DNA of 64,000 nucleotides from Zhongshania aliphaticivorans (GTDB lineage: Bacteria; Pseudomonadota; Gammaproteobacteria; Pseudomonadales; Spongiibacteraceae): contig NZ_CACSIK010000001.1 of the NCBI RefSeq assembly GCF_902705875.1, forward strand, positions 2,537,166-2,601,165, written 5' to 3'. Positions 1 through 9,548 of this stretch are shown here, one piece after another. Every line of letters begins with the position of its first letter. Positions within the stretch are counted from its first letter, which is position 1. The position numbers and the translations under genes were made by a program. The notes under the pieces were generated by a model. That model did no database searches. It saw only the letters and a list, made by a program, of their open reading frames with translations, and was not told the origin of the DNA.

Positions 1-488
1 TTCATTGTCCCCGTCCATTCTCCAGATACCAACTTAGGTAAATAGGTAGCCTTTAACTTGTCGTCACCGTGTTTAGTCAGCGCCGAGATCGCTCCTTGAG
101 ATAGTAAGCTCACCATTGAAAAGCTCAGGCTGGCCGCCATAAAATTCTCATTCACCGCACAAGCAACTAAATGCGGTAATCCATGGCCACCAAACTCCGG
201 CGAGCAAGACACAGAGGGCCAGCCCGCTTCTGCGAAATTTTTATACAATTGACTAAAGGAGCTGGGAACAAGCACCTCGCCATTTTCAAGACGACATCCT
301 TCGCTGTCAGCATCTTTATTAATTGGCGCAAAGAAATTTTCCGCATGAGTCGCCGCACCGCTGACAACCTCCCTAATCAATGTCATATCAACGCCTTCAT
401 AGTTGGGCAAACTATCCAGCTGGCAACTGCGTATAAGAGAACGAATGGTGTGGACAATATCATCTGTCCTTGCCTTGTAATAATTCAT
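1..488 (-). CDS. Acyl-CoA dehydrogenase, N-terminal part (cut by window edge)
   Basis: Only the first ~162 residues are present; the frame is open at base 1. The residues FAPIN, GWPSVSCSPEFGGHGLP and LPKLVSGEWTGTM match the helical N-terminal domain and the start of the beta domain of FAD-dependent acyl-CoA dehydrogenases. The pattern is closest to the long DmdC-like subfamily, whose members have about 590 residues and begin with a YKAP-like segment (here MNYYKAR). The enzyme would introduce a 2,3 double bond into an acyl-CoA. The ATG at 488 has a weak AGAG upstream and lies 39 bases after the DUF1329 stop, so it is probably the distal gene of the minus-strand operon. That would supply the first beta-oxidation step for the acyl-CoA made by the divergent ligase. 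The substrate cannot be inferred from this fragment. Confidence 0.87.
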   Translation of the reverse strand, partial: MNYYKARTDDIVHTIRSLIRSCQLDSLPNYEGVDMTLIREVVSGAATHAENFFAPINKDADSEGCRLENGEVLVPSSFSQLYKNFAEAGWPSVSCSPEFGGHGLPHLVACAVNENFMAASLSFSMVSLLSQGAISALTKHGDDKLKATYLPKLVSGEWTGTM

Positions 489-527
489 AATAAGTTACTC
501 TGTGGTACTTAACTATCTAGCACATAC

Positions 528-1904
528 TTATGCTCGGCCTAAACGAGACAATGCCGAATGCGTTAAATAGCGAGGAAAGATTGAAGGGTCATTCACCGAG
601 CTCTTGTGGCCTCCTTTGAGCTCTTTAACATGCTCTACTCGGGTGATACGTCCACTCTGAAATTCATAGGCATGAAAATAGGCCCATGACCAATAAGGGT
701 GTTTTCCGTTCATTACATTTTTTGTACCATTTTCAAACTGACAATAGCAGCCATCAAATGACCGAAAAGGCACACCCGCACGATCGAAGGTTACCATCGC
801 CAAGGGCATCTGATTGCGCGCATCAAACCACACACGTTTCTTGCTGATCGGTGCACGAGGAAAACCAATAGGTTCAGCTTCACAAATAATCGCCTCGGGC
901 ACCATTTCAACAACACTATCAAAAAAGCTATCACCCTTAGGGCCGCCGTGAACGCCATGCTCCCAATTATCGTGATCTGAGTTCCAACCAGAAGACAAGC
1001 CAGCCAACATGGGCTGACGGCCTATCACTTTGTAATTACCCCATGCGTGTAAAGGGTCACCAGCTGCCCAAGCATCGGACAAATACAACGCCGAACCCGG
1101 CACCAAGGGTTCAAAACGTTGATTTGTCGGAAACTGACGGATACGCCTAAAGTAGGGAACATAGCCATAAAGATCAGGAAATTTATTTTGATCATAAGGC
1201 CAAACATTGAGGTAAGATGCGCCTCGCTCACTCTCTGGAGAAGTGTAAACAACGGTATTGAAACGAAGTTTATCGCGATGCTTTGGCCAATACGGTTGCG
1301 GCTCTAAAACAAGCCGCCCTACCGGTGAAAGCTCTGCCCAAACCAAATCGTATTGATAGTCAATTTCGCCAAGAGGATTAACATCGTATTCCTTCATAGC
1401 AAACAGATTTGCATCATGCCTACCCCAAGATAAGGTTAAACCAGCAAAAAGCTCCAGGGCCGAGTCGCTTCCGGGAAAGGGATGGCCACCAATCCATGGA
1501 CTACCGTCGGCAACCCGAACATTGCCGGCCTTATCAAACCTTGCCATGCCCTGATTTGACAGGGTTGCGTTTTGGTATTCCCACGGCCCCATTTTCATCC
1601 AGTCGGTTGTTGTTGCCACAACCTTTAATTTACGTCCCATTTCCGAGACATGTTTATATTTAGCGGGATCTAATAATTCCTTAACAAGTTCAACATTGTC
1701 TGCGGTTATATAGTCGCCAACCTTTATTTTTCCTCGAGTATAAGACTCTATAGAGAGTAGTTCATCGGGATACGCTTTACTCACATCACCAGCAGACGCA
1801 ATGGTCGACCACAGCGGAGCGAGTACACCGGCACCAGCAAAAGCTGAACCGTAACGTAAAAAATCCCGACGATTTAATCTTGATGACCATTTGTGCAAGT
1901 GCAT
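528..1904 (-). CDS. DUF1329 protein with Tat signal (copy A)
   Basis: A 458-residue protein of the DUF1329 family, which is periplasmic or outer-membrane associated and related to LolB/LolA-like lipid-binding folds. The motifs LYGYVPYFRRIRQFPTNQRF and DAWAAGDPLHAWGNYKVIG are the family hallmarks. The N-terminus has a twin-arginine signal (NRRDFLRYGSAFAGAGVLAP) followed by ASAG, so export of a folded protein is predicted. The ATG at 1904 is preferred over a TTG at 1919 because CAGGG sits 6 bases upstream. DUF1329, DUF1302, YCF48-like and MMPL genes commonly occur together in proteobacteria that degrade hydrophobic substrates. The molecular role is not established; binding or transfer of a hydrophobic compound across the periplasm is inference. 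It is a diverged paralogue of the protein encoded at 5189-6577. Confidence 0.88.
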   Translation of the reverse strand: MHLHKWSSRLNRRDFLRYGSAFAGAGVLAPLWSTIASAGDVSKAYPDELLSIESYTRGKIKVGDYITADNVELVKELLDPAKYKHVSEMGRKLKVVATTTDWMKMGPWEYQNATLSNQGMARFDKAGNVRVADGSPWIGGHPFPGSDSALELFAGLTLSWGRHDANLFAMKEYDVNPLGEIDYQYDLVWAELSPVGRLVLEPQPYWPKHRDKLRFNTVVYTSPESERGASYLNVWPYDQNKFPDLYGYVPYFRRIRQFPTNQRFEPLVPGSALYLSDAWAAGDPLHAWGNYKVIGRQPMLAGLSSGWNSDHDNWEHGVHGGPKGDSFFDSVVEMVPEAIICEAEPIGFPRAPISKKRVWFDARNQMPLAMVTFDRAGVPFRSFDGCYCQFENGTKNVMNGKHPYWSWAYFHAYEFQSGRITRVEHVKELKGGHKSSVNDPSIFPRYLTHSALSRLGRA

Positions 1905-1993
1905 ATTAAACCCTGACAAAACAGCCGAAAGGATGAACTTTCGGCTAAAAGAAAGGAAAATTTTCAGTTAATATCGCAAAAAGACCGAGATCA

Positions 1994-4075
1994 TTAGAAT
2001 TGCATTGTCACTCGCAAAGCCAGTTCATCGGCAAAGTCTAGTGACGACACCATATTAGTGGTTGGGTTATCTCCCCATGCACTGCCATCAACATGGTTAT
2101 AGAATGCCTCGACAGTCAAACCTTTACCGGGGTTCCAACGCAGGCCCGGTTGAAAAAGAACACCGCCGTCCAAGTCAATCAAAGTGGCTAATTCAATTTC
2201 AAAAATCTTATTCGCGGTCGGTTGCAAGAAACCAAAAACGATATAACTTGCATTACCCGTTTTCTCATTTTTAACGGTTGTGGTATCACCCGACGCTAGA
2301 TCTTCTAAACCCACTCTGCCATAGCCACTCAAATGTCGACCAACCAAATCACTGCGATTCTTAGTTAAGGCCTGAAACACAATGTAAGTACCAGGAAGCT
2401 CCTTAAAGAAGCGATGCCATTTATCAACAACAAGGGCAACTGTGTACTCGTCTTCTTTTATTGCCTGTGATGACAAAGTCGGATTTGTAAATGTCCGCTC
2501 TGGCGTGTACTGAACTTCAAGATTAAATATCAGCTGATTAAGAAAATTATTATCGCTCTCATTGACATAACTCGCACCTAGCGCAAAATCATTTTCACGG
2601 TGATATGTCCGCTCTATATGACCACGCATACTGCCTCCAGCCGCCAGGAAGAATGTATTAAGTTGCGCCGCCGTTTCACCAACATTACCGCCTACACTGG
2701 CATACACATCCGGAGTTGCATCAAACTCTGTAATCGCAGCATTTAAACCACCGATCGCATCTAACCTCGCTTCTGCCGCATACTTAAACCACTCCTCGGC
2801 AGAATAAATACCGCCGGGGTTAACTGAAAAAGAGGTATTTGCCATCGCTTCACCAGAGTTATCATAAAGCCGACAAATGGCAGGATCATACACAGGACAG
2901 GCAACAGAGTTTGCTGGCAACTTAACGTTGTAGGCCGTATTAATCACGTTACCTACCAAACCCGTTAGCGGTTTATTAACACCAGACTTTGTCCACGCGA
3001 AAGTACCTTCTGTGGCATAGCGACTCACAAAGGAGGCTTGCCAGCCCCACTGGCCATAATCACCCTTTAAGCGAAAACCAGCCGATATTTTGTCATCGTA
3101 ACCACCTGACTCATAGGCATCATGCACGGTAAATTGTGTAGGAATAATATTGTATGGCGTATTCGGATTGCCAAAGACCGATGGCTGAAAACGACCCACA
3201 TAGGCATCAGCAAGAACATTCCCGCTTACTTGATAAGTCGCTCGCAACGACAGCATTGGCACCCGCTTATCTGAAAACTCTTCTAAACCACGATCCAATA
3301 AGGAATGACGCCGCAAGTCTAAACCATTCGGGGTATCAAAGACGCGGAAGAATATTGCCTGCCCCCATGCAATTTGCTGGTTACCCAAACGCAAGCTTAA
3401 ATCACCTGAAGCATACTCAAGTAAAAACGTTGGAAAATAAACTTGATAGTTTTTCCCCGTCCATTCAAGTGGATTGGGGTTTCCGCCCTGATCTGCTAGG
3501 TAATCGAAATAACTTGGGGTGCCTTCATAAAGTGCTGGATTCGCATGCGGGCCAGAATCCAAGCCTCCTTGATAGTCGGCCACATCCTTGGCATCAAAAG
3601 CATCGTATATTTCAGGGTCAAACATCCCTCTTAGCCTGGCAATAAACCGCCACTCATAATTGAACTGCATGTTCATTTCAATTTCTGTACGCACTACCGC
3701 ATAATTGAAATCATTGGATGTCGTCTTAATATAATCACCGCGCCGGATGGTGTCAGCAAACGGTAGCGGAGTCGTACCCCATGCACCAGCACCACCTAAA
3801 CCGAGTAAGCTGCCTACGCCACTAACTGGGTTGAGCGCTGGAGGTAAGTATGCCTGACGCGAAATAGATTGATTGTTATAGTAGTTCCCACCTTGGTTAT
3901 TGGGGTTTTCTTCTCCACTGGTGCTACCGGCAATTTCTGCTCGGACAAAGCCATTAAATGATACATTAAAATCTTCGAACCAGCCTTCATCATCAGCGAT
4001 AGCAAGCGGGCTCAGCATGGCTAACGATATAAATGGCACAATTAATGGGCGACAAGAAACATGAAACAACTTCAT
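1994..4075 (-). CDS. DUF1302 family outer-membrane protein
   Basis: A 693-residue exported protein. It begins with a Sec signal (MKLFHVSCRPLIVPFISLAM, cleavage after AIA), continues with long alternating beta-rich stretches, and ends in VTMQF; a terminal phenylalanine is typical of outer-membrane beta-barrels. Segments such as GDYIKTTSNDFNYAVVRTEI and LLEYASGDLSLRLGNQQIAW fit DUF1302. The frame stays open upstream to 4156, but that extension is lysine- and isoleucine-rich and unlike a signal peptide. The ATG at 4075 has AGAGGG upstream. Family members usually accompany DUF1329 and MMPL proteins, and the likely role is an outer-membrane channel or porin for a hydrophobic substrate. That role is inferred from topology and context rather than known. 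Confidence 0.87.
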   Translation of the reverse strand: MKLFHVSCRPLIVPFISLAMLSPLAIADDEGWFEDFNVSFNGFVRAEIAGSTSGEENPNNQGGNYYNNQSISRQAYLPPALNPVSGVGSLLGLGGAGAWGTTPLPFADTIRRGDYIKTTSNDFNYAVVRTEIEMNMQFNYEWRFIARLRGMFDPEIYDAFDAKDVADYQGGLDSGPHANPALYEGTPSYFDYLADQGGNPNPLEWTGKNYQVYFPTFLLEYASGDLSLRLGNQQIAWGQAIFFRVFDTPNGLDLRRHSLLDRGLEEFSDKRVPMLSLRATYQVSGNVLADAYVGRFQPSVFGNPNTPYNIIPTQFTVHDAYESGGYDDKISAGFRLKGDYGQWGWQASFVSRYATEGTFAWTKSGVNKPLTGLVGNVINTAYNVKLPANSVACPVYDPAICRLYDNSGEAMANTSFSVNPGGIYSAEEWFKYAAEARLDAIGGLNAAITEFDATPDVYASVGGNVGETAAQLNTFFLAAGGSMRGHIERTYHRENDFALGASYVNESDNNFLNQLIFNLEVQYTPERTFTNPTLSSQAIKEDEYTVALVVDKWHRFFKELPGTYIVFQALTKNRSDLVGRHLSGYGRVGLEDLASGDTTTVKNEKTGNASYIVFGFLQPTANKIFEIELATLIDLDGGVLFQPGLRWNPGKGLTVEAFYNHVDGSAWGDNPTTNMVSSLDFADELALRVTMQF

Positions 4076-4133
4076 AAGAAATTCCCTCTGAATACGATTT
4101 ATATTTTTATTAATACTTCTAATTAGGTCTTTT

Positions 4134-5138
4134 TTAATTCTTATAATTAATTTCAATTATATTGGCGTTATTACCGACAACAATCGCAGACGAACCATCC
4201 TCGGAAGCGGCAGCCGACCCATACCATCCTGTTTTAATATCCAAGCCTTCTGCAGAAGTCCAAGTTTCACCATCATTAAAACTCAGCAGGATTTCCCTCA
4301 TGCCCGGTGCAACAACTAACCCAGATGCCAATGAAGTAACGCCTAATAGGTTTTGGTGAGTTACTGAAGACAGCTTATTCCATGTATCACCTAAATCGTT
4401 GCTTTTGAGAATATAGCCCTCCTGTCCAACTGCAAATGCGGTTCCATCATCGCGGACATCTATAGCAGACAAAGTGGGTGATACCTCAACATCAGAACTA
4501 CCACCCGCATGATTGACAGCCCATGTCAGCCCGCTATCATTGGATGCAAGAACTAAGGCGAGCTCGCCAACAATCCACGAGCGACCTGATTCATTAATTT
4601 TCACGCCGTAAAGATTGGGTTCAAAAAAACCACCAAGACGCATATCGGGGTCATGAAATGTATTGCTCCAATCGGGTGATACACGCGCCCAACTTAAACC
4701 GTTATCAGTTGACCTAAGAATTAGACCAAAAGCGCCAACCGCAACTGCGTAACCACTATTGTTTATATCAACATTAAAAATTCTTTCACTGGTTCCACTT
4801 TCTACCTTGCGCCAAGTTCCATCGTTTTCTCGTAAAACGATAACACCAAACTGGCCAACCGCGATTGCCCTAGAAGCACTAAAACTCACACCCAGTAACG
4901 ATAAGGAATTGTCATTACTTTCTAATATCCAGTTTTTACCACCATCATCAGTTCGAAATATTTGACCACCAGAGCCTACGGCAAAACCTTTATCACCCTC
5001 TATGTCGATATCAAACAAGGCCTGATGAGGCGTACCACCTACGACAAGATTGGCCTTCGTATTCGTTGCAAAAGCGACATTACCCGTAAAAAATAGTACG
5101 AGTAGTATGGCCGAGCATCTTTCAATCATTTTTATCAT
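4134..5138 (-). CDS. YCF48-like BNR-repeat exported protein
   Basis: A 334-residue periplasmic protein with a Sec signal (IERCSAILLVLFFTGNVAFA). It has about six BNR/YCF48-type repeats: FRTDDGGKNW, VLRENDGTW, LRSTDNGLSW, LASNDSGLTW, LKSNDLGDTW and LSFNDGETW, each preceded by a VG or AVG strand. This predicts a beta-propeller. YCF48 is a photosystem II assembly factor in phototrophs, but the repeat is widespread, and in heterotrophs such genes sit next to DUF1302/DUF1329/MMPL genes. A scaffold or assembly role for the envelope transporter is inference. The start at 5138 follows CAGGG with good spacing; the longer frame to 5183 lacks a signal-like beginning. It lies 58 bases before the DUF1302 start and 50 bases after the DUF1329 stop, consistent with one operon. 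Confidence 0.85.
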   Translation of the reverse strand: MIKMIERCSAILLVLFFTGNVAFATNTKANLVVGGTPHQALFDIDIEGDKGFAVGSGGQIFRTDDGGKNWILESNDNSLSLLGVSFSASRAIAVGQFGVIVLRENDGTWRKVESGTSERIFNVDINNSGYAVAVGAFGLILRSTDNGLSWARVSPDWSNTFHDPDMRLGGFFEPNLYGVKINESGRSWIVGELALVLASNDSGLTWAVNHAGGSSDVEVSPTLSAIDVRDDGTAFAVGQEGYILKSNDLGDTWNKLSSVTHQNLLGVTSLASGLVVAPGMREILLSFNDGETWTSAEGLDIKTGWYGSAAASEDGSSAIVVGNNANIIEINYKN

Positions 5139-5188
5139 TGTGCTAGCACCCTGAAGGAACCCGCAGGACTTAGCCTGCGGCAAAACTA

Positions 5189-6577
5189 TTAGACCTGACC
5201 TAAGCGTTGTAAGGCCTGCTGAGTAAAGAATCGGCTATAAGCTTTATCATTATCGAAACTGAATTCAGACTTATGCCCACCTTTATTCTCCTTCTGGTGT
5301 GCTGCGCGACTCATACGACGTGTTTGCGCATCAAAGGAATGAATATTAATCCATGACCATGCTGGTGATTTTCCATCTGGACCCAACACTACCTTGTCAC
5401 CTAATTTGTATTGACCAAAGTTAGTTTCAAAGTTAACCCATGGCTTGTCCTGGCGATCAAAACGGATGTTTCCGCAGTACATATTGTTACGCATATCAAT
5501 ATACGCTAGACGTTTTCCTACCGGTGCTCGCGGATAGCCGATTGGTTTTGACTCAAGAATGGCAACCTCTGGAGACAATTCATAATCGGTATCCCAAAAG
5601 GTGTCGCCATTAGGACCACCATGGGTGCCGGCTAGCCAATTTTCGTGGTCACCATTCCACTTGGCATTAAAACCACCGAGCATGGGTTTGCGCTCAATGA
5701 CTTTATAATCACCCCAAGTAAGCATAGGGTCACCCGCTGCCCAGGGGTCAGTTAAGAACCAAGTAACACCAGGAATGAGAGGCTCAAAACGCTGATTGGT
5801 TGGGAACTGACGCACTCGGCGGAACTGGGGAAGATAGCCGTATAGCTCTGGGAATTTGGCTTGATCGTAATACCATGTAGAAAGGAACGAGCTACCGGCA
5901 ACGTCCTGAGTCGAGGTGAAATACACTGTTTGGAATCGTAACAGATCATCCATATTACGGAAAACGGTGCCGTCAAGCCTAGCCTGAACCTGCAGCTCTG
6001 CCCAAATGAACTCGTAATCATAGGCCTTAGAGCCGTCTGGGTTAATCACCGTATCGTTAATTGCGTACTGATTATAATCCGCTCTCCCCCAACTCATTGC
6101 TAAATTGGCTTGTATCTCGGCACCCGTACGAGGACTAGGGAAAGGCAGACCACCCGTCCAATTCTTACCGTCTTTTGTCTTAACGTTACCTTGCTTATCA
6201 AATATAGCGGTAACACCATTATTCATATTTTCAATGGTTTTGGCATGAAATTCTGCCGGAAACATCACACTAAAATCAGTGGTTGTAGGTCGAATTCTTA
6301 TTCTACGCCCCATTGTTTTAATTTGATCAAACACAATGGGATCTAGAAGTTCTTTAACAATATCAACATTCTCAGCGGTTAAATAATCTCCCGTACTGAT
6401 CTTGCCTTTAGTGTACATATCGATAGACATCACTTCATCGGGATAAGCTTTTGAAAGATCAGCCCCCGCCGCAAACAATTTCTCTAAGGGCATTAACACA
6501 CCTGCCGCAGCACCAGCAGCCATATTCTTTAAAAGCTGTCGGCGGCCGTAATTGTGGTCATATTTTTTAATTATCAT
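5189..6577 (-). CDS. DUF1329 protein with Tat signal (copy B)
   Basis: A 462-residue DUF1329 protein, paralogous to the one at 528-1904: both share SKAYPDE near the N-terminus, the LYGY-P-FRR-RQFPTNQRFEPL-PG block, DPWAAGDP and a GGHKS motif near the C-terminus. It has a twin-arginine signal (GRRQLLKNMAAGAAAGVLMP). The ATG at 6577 has AGAGGAA 7-8 bases upstream; a TTG two codons earlier would lie on the Shine-Dalgarno sequence itself. It sits between the MMPL transporter and the YCF48-like gene. Two copies bracketing the YCF48 and DUF1302 genes suggests paired non-redundant subunits, for example two substrate-binding components. Function remains inferred from context. Confidence 0.88.
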   Translation of the reverse strand: MIIKKYDHNYGRRQLLKNMAAGAAAGVLMPLEKLFAAGADLSKAYPDEVMSIDMYTKGKISTGDYLTAENVDIVKELLDPIVFDQIKTMGRRIRIRPTTTDFSVMFPAEFHAKTIENMNNGVTAIFDKQGNVKTKDGKNWTGGLPFPSPRTGAEIQANLAMSWGRADYNQYAINDTVINPDGSKAYDYEFIWAELQVQARLDGTVFRNMDDLLRFQTVYFTSTQDVAGSSFLSTWYYDQAKFPELYGYLPQFRRVRQFPTNQRFEPLIPGVTWFLTDPWAAGDPMLTWGDYKVIERKPMLGGFNAKWNGDHENWLAGTHGGPNGDTFWDTDYELSPEVAILESKPIGYPRAPVGKRLAYIDMRNNMYCGNIRFDRQDKPWVNFETNFGQYKLGDKVVLGPDGKSPAWSWINIHSFDAQTRRMSRAAHQKENKGGHKSEFSFDNDKAYSRFFTQQALQRLGQV

Positions 6578-6622
6578 TGACAATTCCTCTAACTGATTAT
6601 CGATTTAAAAATTTATATGCAC

Positions 6623-9100
6623 TTAATTAAGAACAAGTAACTTCTCTTCCTTTTCGTTCGGAACAACATTGCCTTTATCACCTAAATCAGCAACATCTGT
6701 AGTAAACAAACTTAAATCTACACTCTCCCCAATCATCAAATCGTCACGGGTCGCAAATCTCGGTTTGAACAGCCAAATTAACAGAGGTAACACAACGAGG
6801 GAGAGAATCATGTTGATCAACATAATGGCGACTAGAAGCAAGCCCATATCAGCCATAAATTTCAAGTCAGATAAGATGTACCAAGGCATAATGCCAAGCA
6901 ACATGATAGAAGCGGTGAACATAATTGCCTTACCCGTAGTAGTGATAGAGGTAGTGATTGCATTAGCCCAGCCGACTTCATCTGAATATTCTTCACATAT
7001 TCGCGACATAAGATAAATGCCATAGTCGATACCCACACCCACCCCAAGAACAGCAACCATGACGGAGTTAATATCCAAGCCGATGCCAAGAATATGCATT
7101 GTTGCTGAAAGCATAAAATTGGAGAGATTGACCGGAATCAATACAATAATCGCCGCCACAAAGGACTTGTAGGCAAAGGCAACCACACCAAATATGGCGA
7201 CATTAAGAAGTGCTAATATCAACCAGTGATATCGACTAACAACGGAGTTCATTGCCTGTTGCAAAGCAATGGTTCCGGAGCCCATTCGCACGGTAAATTC
7301 TGGATGATCAACACCCACTATGTCGACGGCACGTTGAGCACTAGCCAAAGCAGCGTTTACCGTTTCTTGTTTATTGTCCTTATACCAAAGTGAGATCGTT
7401 GAATTTTGGAATTCAAAATCAGAAATATGTGAAAAGTTGATCGGGTTTGTCCCAAACACCACTGCAGTCCCCGCAGCACGGATCGCTGACGCTGTTGGAT
7501 CTAATGGCAACCACTTTGGATCCCCCCCCGAAAACAGCCTATTCGCCTCCATCATATAGTCCGAAAACGATAGGGTTGCCCGAGGTGCGAGCACAGGGTC
7601 ATTTTCCACGAGTGACTGTATTTGCAAAGCCGCCTCAACGACCCCAGGAGTTCGGGCTACGCGATTGTTCACATCCCGGGTTTTAGCTTCTAGAATAATT
7701 TCTAGTGTATTTACACCGGGAAAGTGATCATTAACTGCACGAATGGCCGTATTGTAATCTGACTCTTCCCATAATAAATTTGAACCCTCAACCGGATTAC
7801 CAATTTCAATTTTCATTGCAATAGCTACGGCGGCTACCCCTACAGCAGCAGTGACAATTGTCGTCAATTTTGCAGCCTTACCATGGGTGCATTTAGCCAG
7901 TATATGTAAAGTCTTAAGCTGCAATGCCTGAATACCTGTTGGATCTTGCTGCGAAGACAAACGGTTAATATTACGAGGAGTGGGTAAATACGATAAGACA
8001 ACCGATATCAAAAAGACGCCCGTTGGAATAATACAGAAAGCCCAGAAACCACAGAACAATGCAAATCGCTCCATTGCCGGTATCGGCGCAAGCGCAATAA
8101 ATACAATACCTAAGGCATCCGTGATAACACCTAAAATTGATGGCGCCATCATAACGCCCATTGCCACTTCAGCAGACTTTCTCTTATCCTGAAGATGAGC
8201 GTAAATCTCGTAGTACCGCTCACTAAATTGAACACAGTGGGAGAAGGAACGCGCAACCAACAGCAGAGGCACAATCATTAGCAGTGGCTCAATCGGTGCT
8301 GATATCCACCCAACCAAGCCAAACCCCCAAATTGCCGCAACAGAGCTACATATAATCGGCGTTAAAGTCCCTGCTATATTTCTCATATACAGTGCCAAGG
8401 CCACAACTAGCGCAAGCAGAGTAATACCAAAAATCATATAGGTTTGTTCTTGGAGCTTATACACCCACCCAGTGAGCACCGGTTGGCCTACCACATAGAT
8501 TTCGTGATTTTCATCTCGGTACTGTTCAGCTAATTTCTGTACATGTTCAAAAACAACATCGTAATCTAGTAAGTTTTCTAAAAAAGCAGCAGTTATAATT
8601 GTGGCAGTTTCGTCACCAGAAACATAAAAGGTGCGCACATTAGGACTCTGCTCTACTCGACGCCGAAAGTCTTCTAGTGCCAAAGCAGTTGATGGCACTG
8701 TATCATCCATTAGTGGCCGCATATCAACACCATTCGGTGTCGCTTCTGCATAACGGGCCTTTTCAGTAGCAATAGAAATAAGGGAGTCGTGGTTTATGCC
8801 AGGGGTTAAATCGATGGCACGTGTAAACTCCCATACTTTACTTAAGGTATTGGTATTATAAATATCACCATCTGTACGCTTTATCATAACGGTAACCGTA
8901 AGTGGGTTACCAAAATTAGGATGATCACTAAAGACTTGTACGTAAGGGTCATCCTTAGGCAACAGATCAGAAAATATGGTTTTTATTGTCAGGCCTTTCA
9001 TACCAATGGCAAAAAAGACCGTGACACAAAGGAAAAATATTACTGCAATAAGTCTGTTACGCATCACCCATGCTGCTAGGCGAAATCGGTAATTATCCAT
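6623..9100 (-). CDS. RND superfamily MMPL-type transporter
   Basis: An 825-residue inner-membrane protein with the classic two-fold RND layout. One N-terminal helix (AVIFFLCVTVFFAIGMKGL) precedes a large periplasmic loop, then a five-helix bundle, and the unit repeats from about residue 410. Family landmarks are SDLLPKDDPYVQVF, GVITDALGIVFIALAPI in the first half and DINSVMVAVLGVGVGIDYG in the second; the latter resembles the proton-relay helix of MMPL proteins. Members move lipids and other hydrophobic molecules using the proton gradient. The ATG at 9100 has AGGG upstream. It is followed 45 bases later by the DUF1329 B gene, so together they could form a transenvelope pathway with the DUF1302 barrel. 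Direction and substrate are unknown. Confidence 0.9.
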   Translation of the reverse strand: MDNYRFRLAAWVMRNRLIAVIFFLCVTVFFAIGMKGLTIKTIFSDLLPKDDPYVQVFSDHPNFGNPLTVTVMIKRTDGDIYNTNTLSKVWEFTRAIDLTPGINHDSLISIATEKARYAEATPNGVDMRPLMDDTVPSTALALEDFRRRVEQSPNVRTFYVSGDETATIITAAFLENLLDYDVVFEHVQKLAEQYRDENHEIYVVGQPVLTGWVYKLQEQTYMIFGITLLALVVALALYMRNIAGTLTPIICSSVAAIWGFGLVGWISAPIEPLLMIVPLLLVARSFSHCVQFSERYYEIYAHLQDKRKSAEVAMGVMMAPSILGVITDALGIVFIALAPIPAMERFALFCGFWAFCIIPTGVFLISVVLSYLPTPRNINRLSSQQDPTGIQALQLKTLHILAKCTHGKAAKLTTIVTAAVGVAAVAIAMKIEIGNPVEGSNLLWEESDYNTAIRAVNDHFPGVNTLEIILEAKTRDVNNRVARTPGVVEAALQIQSLVENDPVLAPRATLSFSDYMMEANRLFSGGDPKWLPLDPTASAIRAAGTAVVFGTNPINFSHISDFEFQNSTISLWYKDNKQETVNAALASAQRAVDIVGVDHPEFTVRMGSGTIALQQAMNSVVSRYHWLILALLNVAIFGVVAFAYKSFVAAIIVLIPVNLSNFMLSATMHILGIGLDINSVMVAVLGVGVGIDYGIYLMSRICEEYSDEVGWANAITTSITTTGKAIMFTASIMLLGIMPWYILSDLKFMADMGLLLVAIMLINMILSLVVLPLLIWLFKPRFATRDDLMIGESVDLSLFTTDVADLGDKGNVVPNEKEEKLLVLN

Positions 9101-9167
9101 TATTAATCCCTATATTCTTATAATACTATTTTATTTATTCTCAACTTATTAGGTTCTGAAAACACTG

Positions 9168-9497
9168 CTAAACAACGATTTTTATTTCAGCACCTGCAAA
9201 ATTTTCACTCACAATAATTTGACAAGACAGCCTCTGGGAAGAGTCTCCCTCCGCTGCAAAGTCAAGCATGGCAGCTTCCATTTCGTCTGCCTCGCCAAAC
9301 AAAGCGGGGTTATTCTCATCCATATAAATTCGGCACGTTCCACAAGCACAACAACCGCCGCAATCTGCATCAACCCCTTCCACCATATTATTTTTAGCTA
9401 CAGACATCAGGCTATCACCAATCTTTGCCTCAACTACTTTTTTAATCCCACTGCTTTCTATGAAAGTCATTTCAATTGTGTTCTTATTTTCACTCAC
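9168..9497 (-). CDS. [2Fe-2S] ferredoxin, adrenodoxin type
   Basis: A 109-residue soluble electron carrier. Cysteines 46, 52, 55 and 92 give C-x5-C-x2-C-x36-C, the vertebrate/adrenodoxin-type [2Fe-2S] signature; the core is CGGCCACGTC with DADCGG before it and RLSCQI around the last ligand. Ferredoxins of this type feed electrons to cytochromes P450 and to other oxygenases. The start appears to be GTG at 9497 with GGGAAAA upstream; the next in-frame ATG would remove the first beta strand region. It lies 51 bases downstream of the di-iron protein gene and is probably co-transcribed, so that protein is the obvious partner. No ferredoxin reductase is seen in this window. Confidence 0.94.
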   Translation of the reverse strand: MSENKNTIEMTFIESSGIKKVVEAKIGDSLMSVAKNNMVEGVDADCGGCCACGTCRIYMDENNPALFGEADEMEAAMLDFAAEGDSSQRLSCQIIVSENFAGAEIKIVV

Positions 9498-9548
9498 AGA
9501 CTTATTTTCCCAACATTTTCTATTAACATTTATCTATAACGCCAACAA

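Noticed and set aside
183..512. Plus-strand 109-residue open frame
   Set aside because: It is antisense to the clear acyl-CoA dehydrogenase frame on the minus strand, which has family motifs.
3154..3645. Plus-strand 163-residue open frame
   Set aside because: It lies wholly antisense inside the DUF1302 gene and has no recognisable motif.
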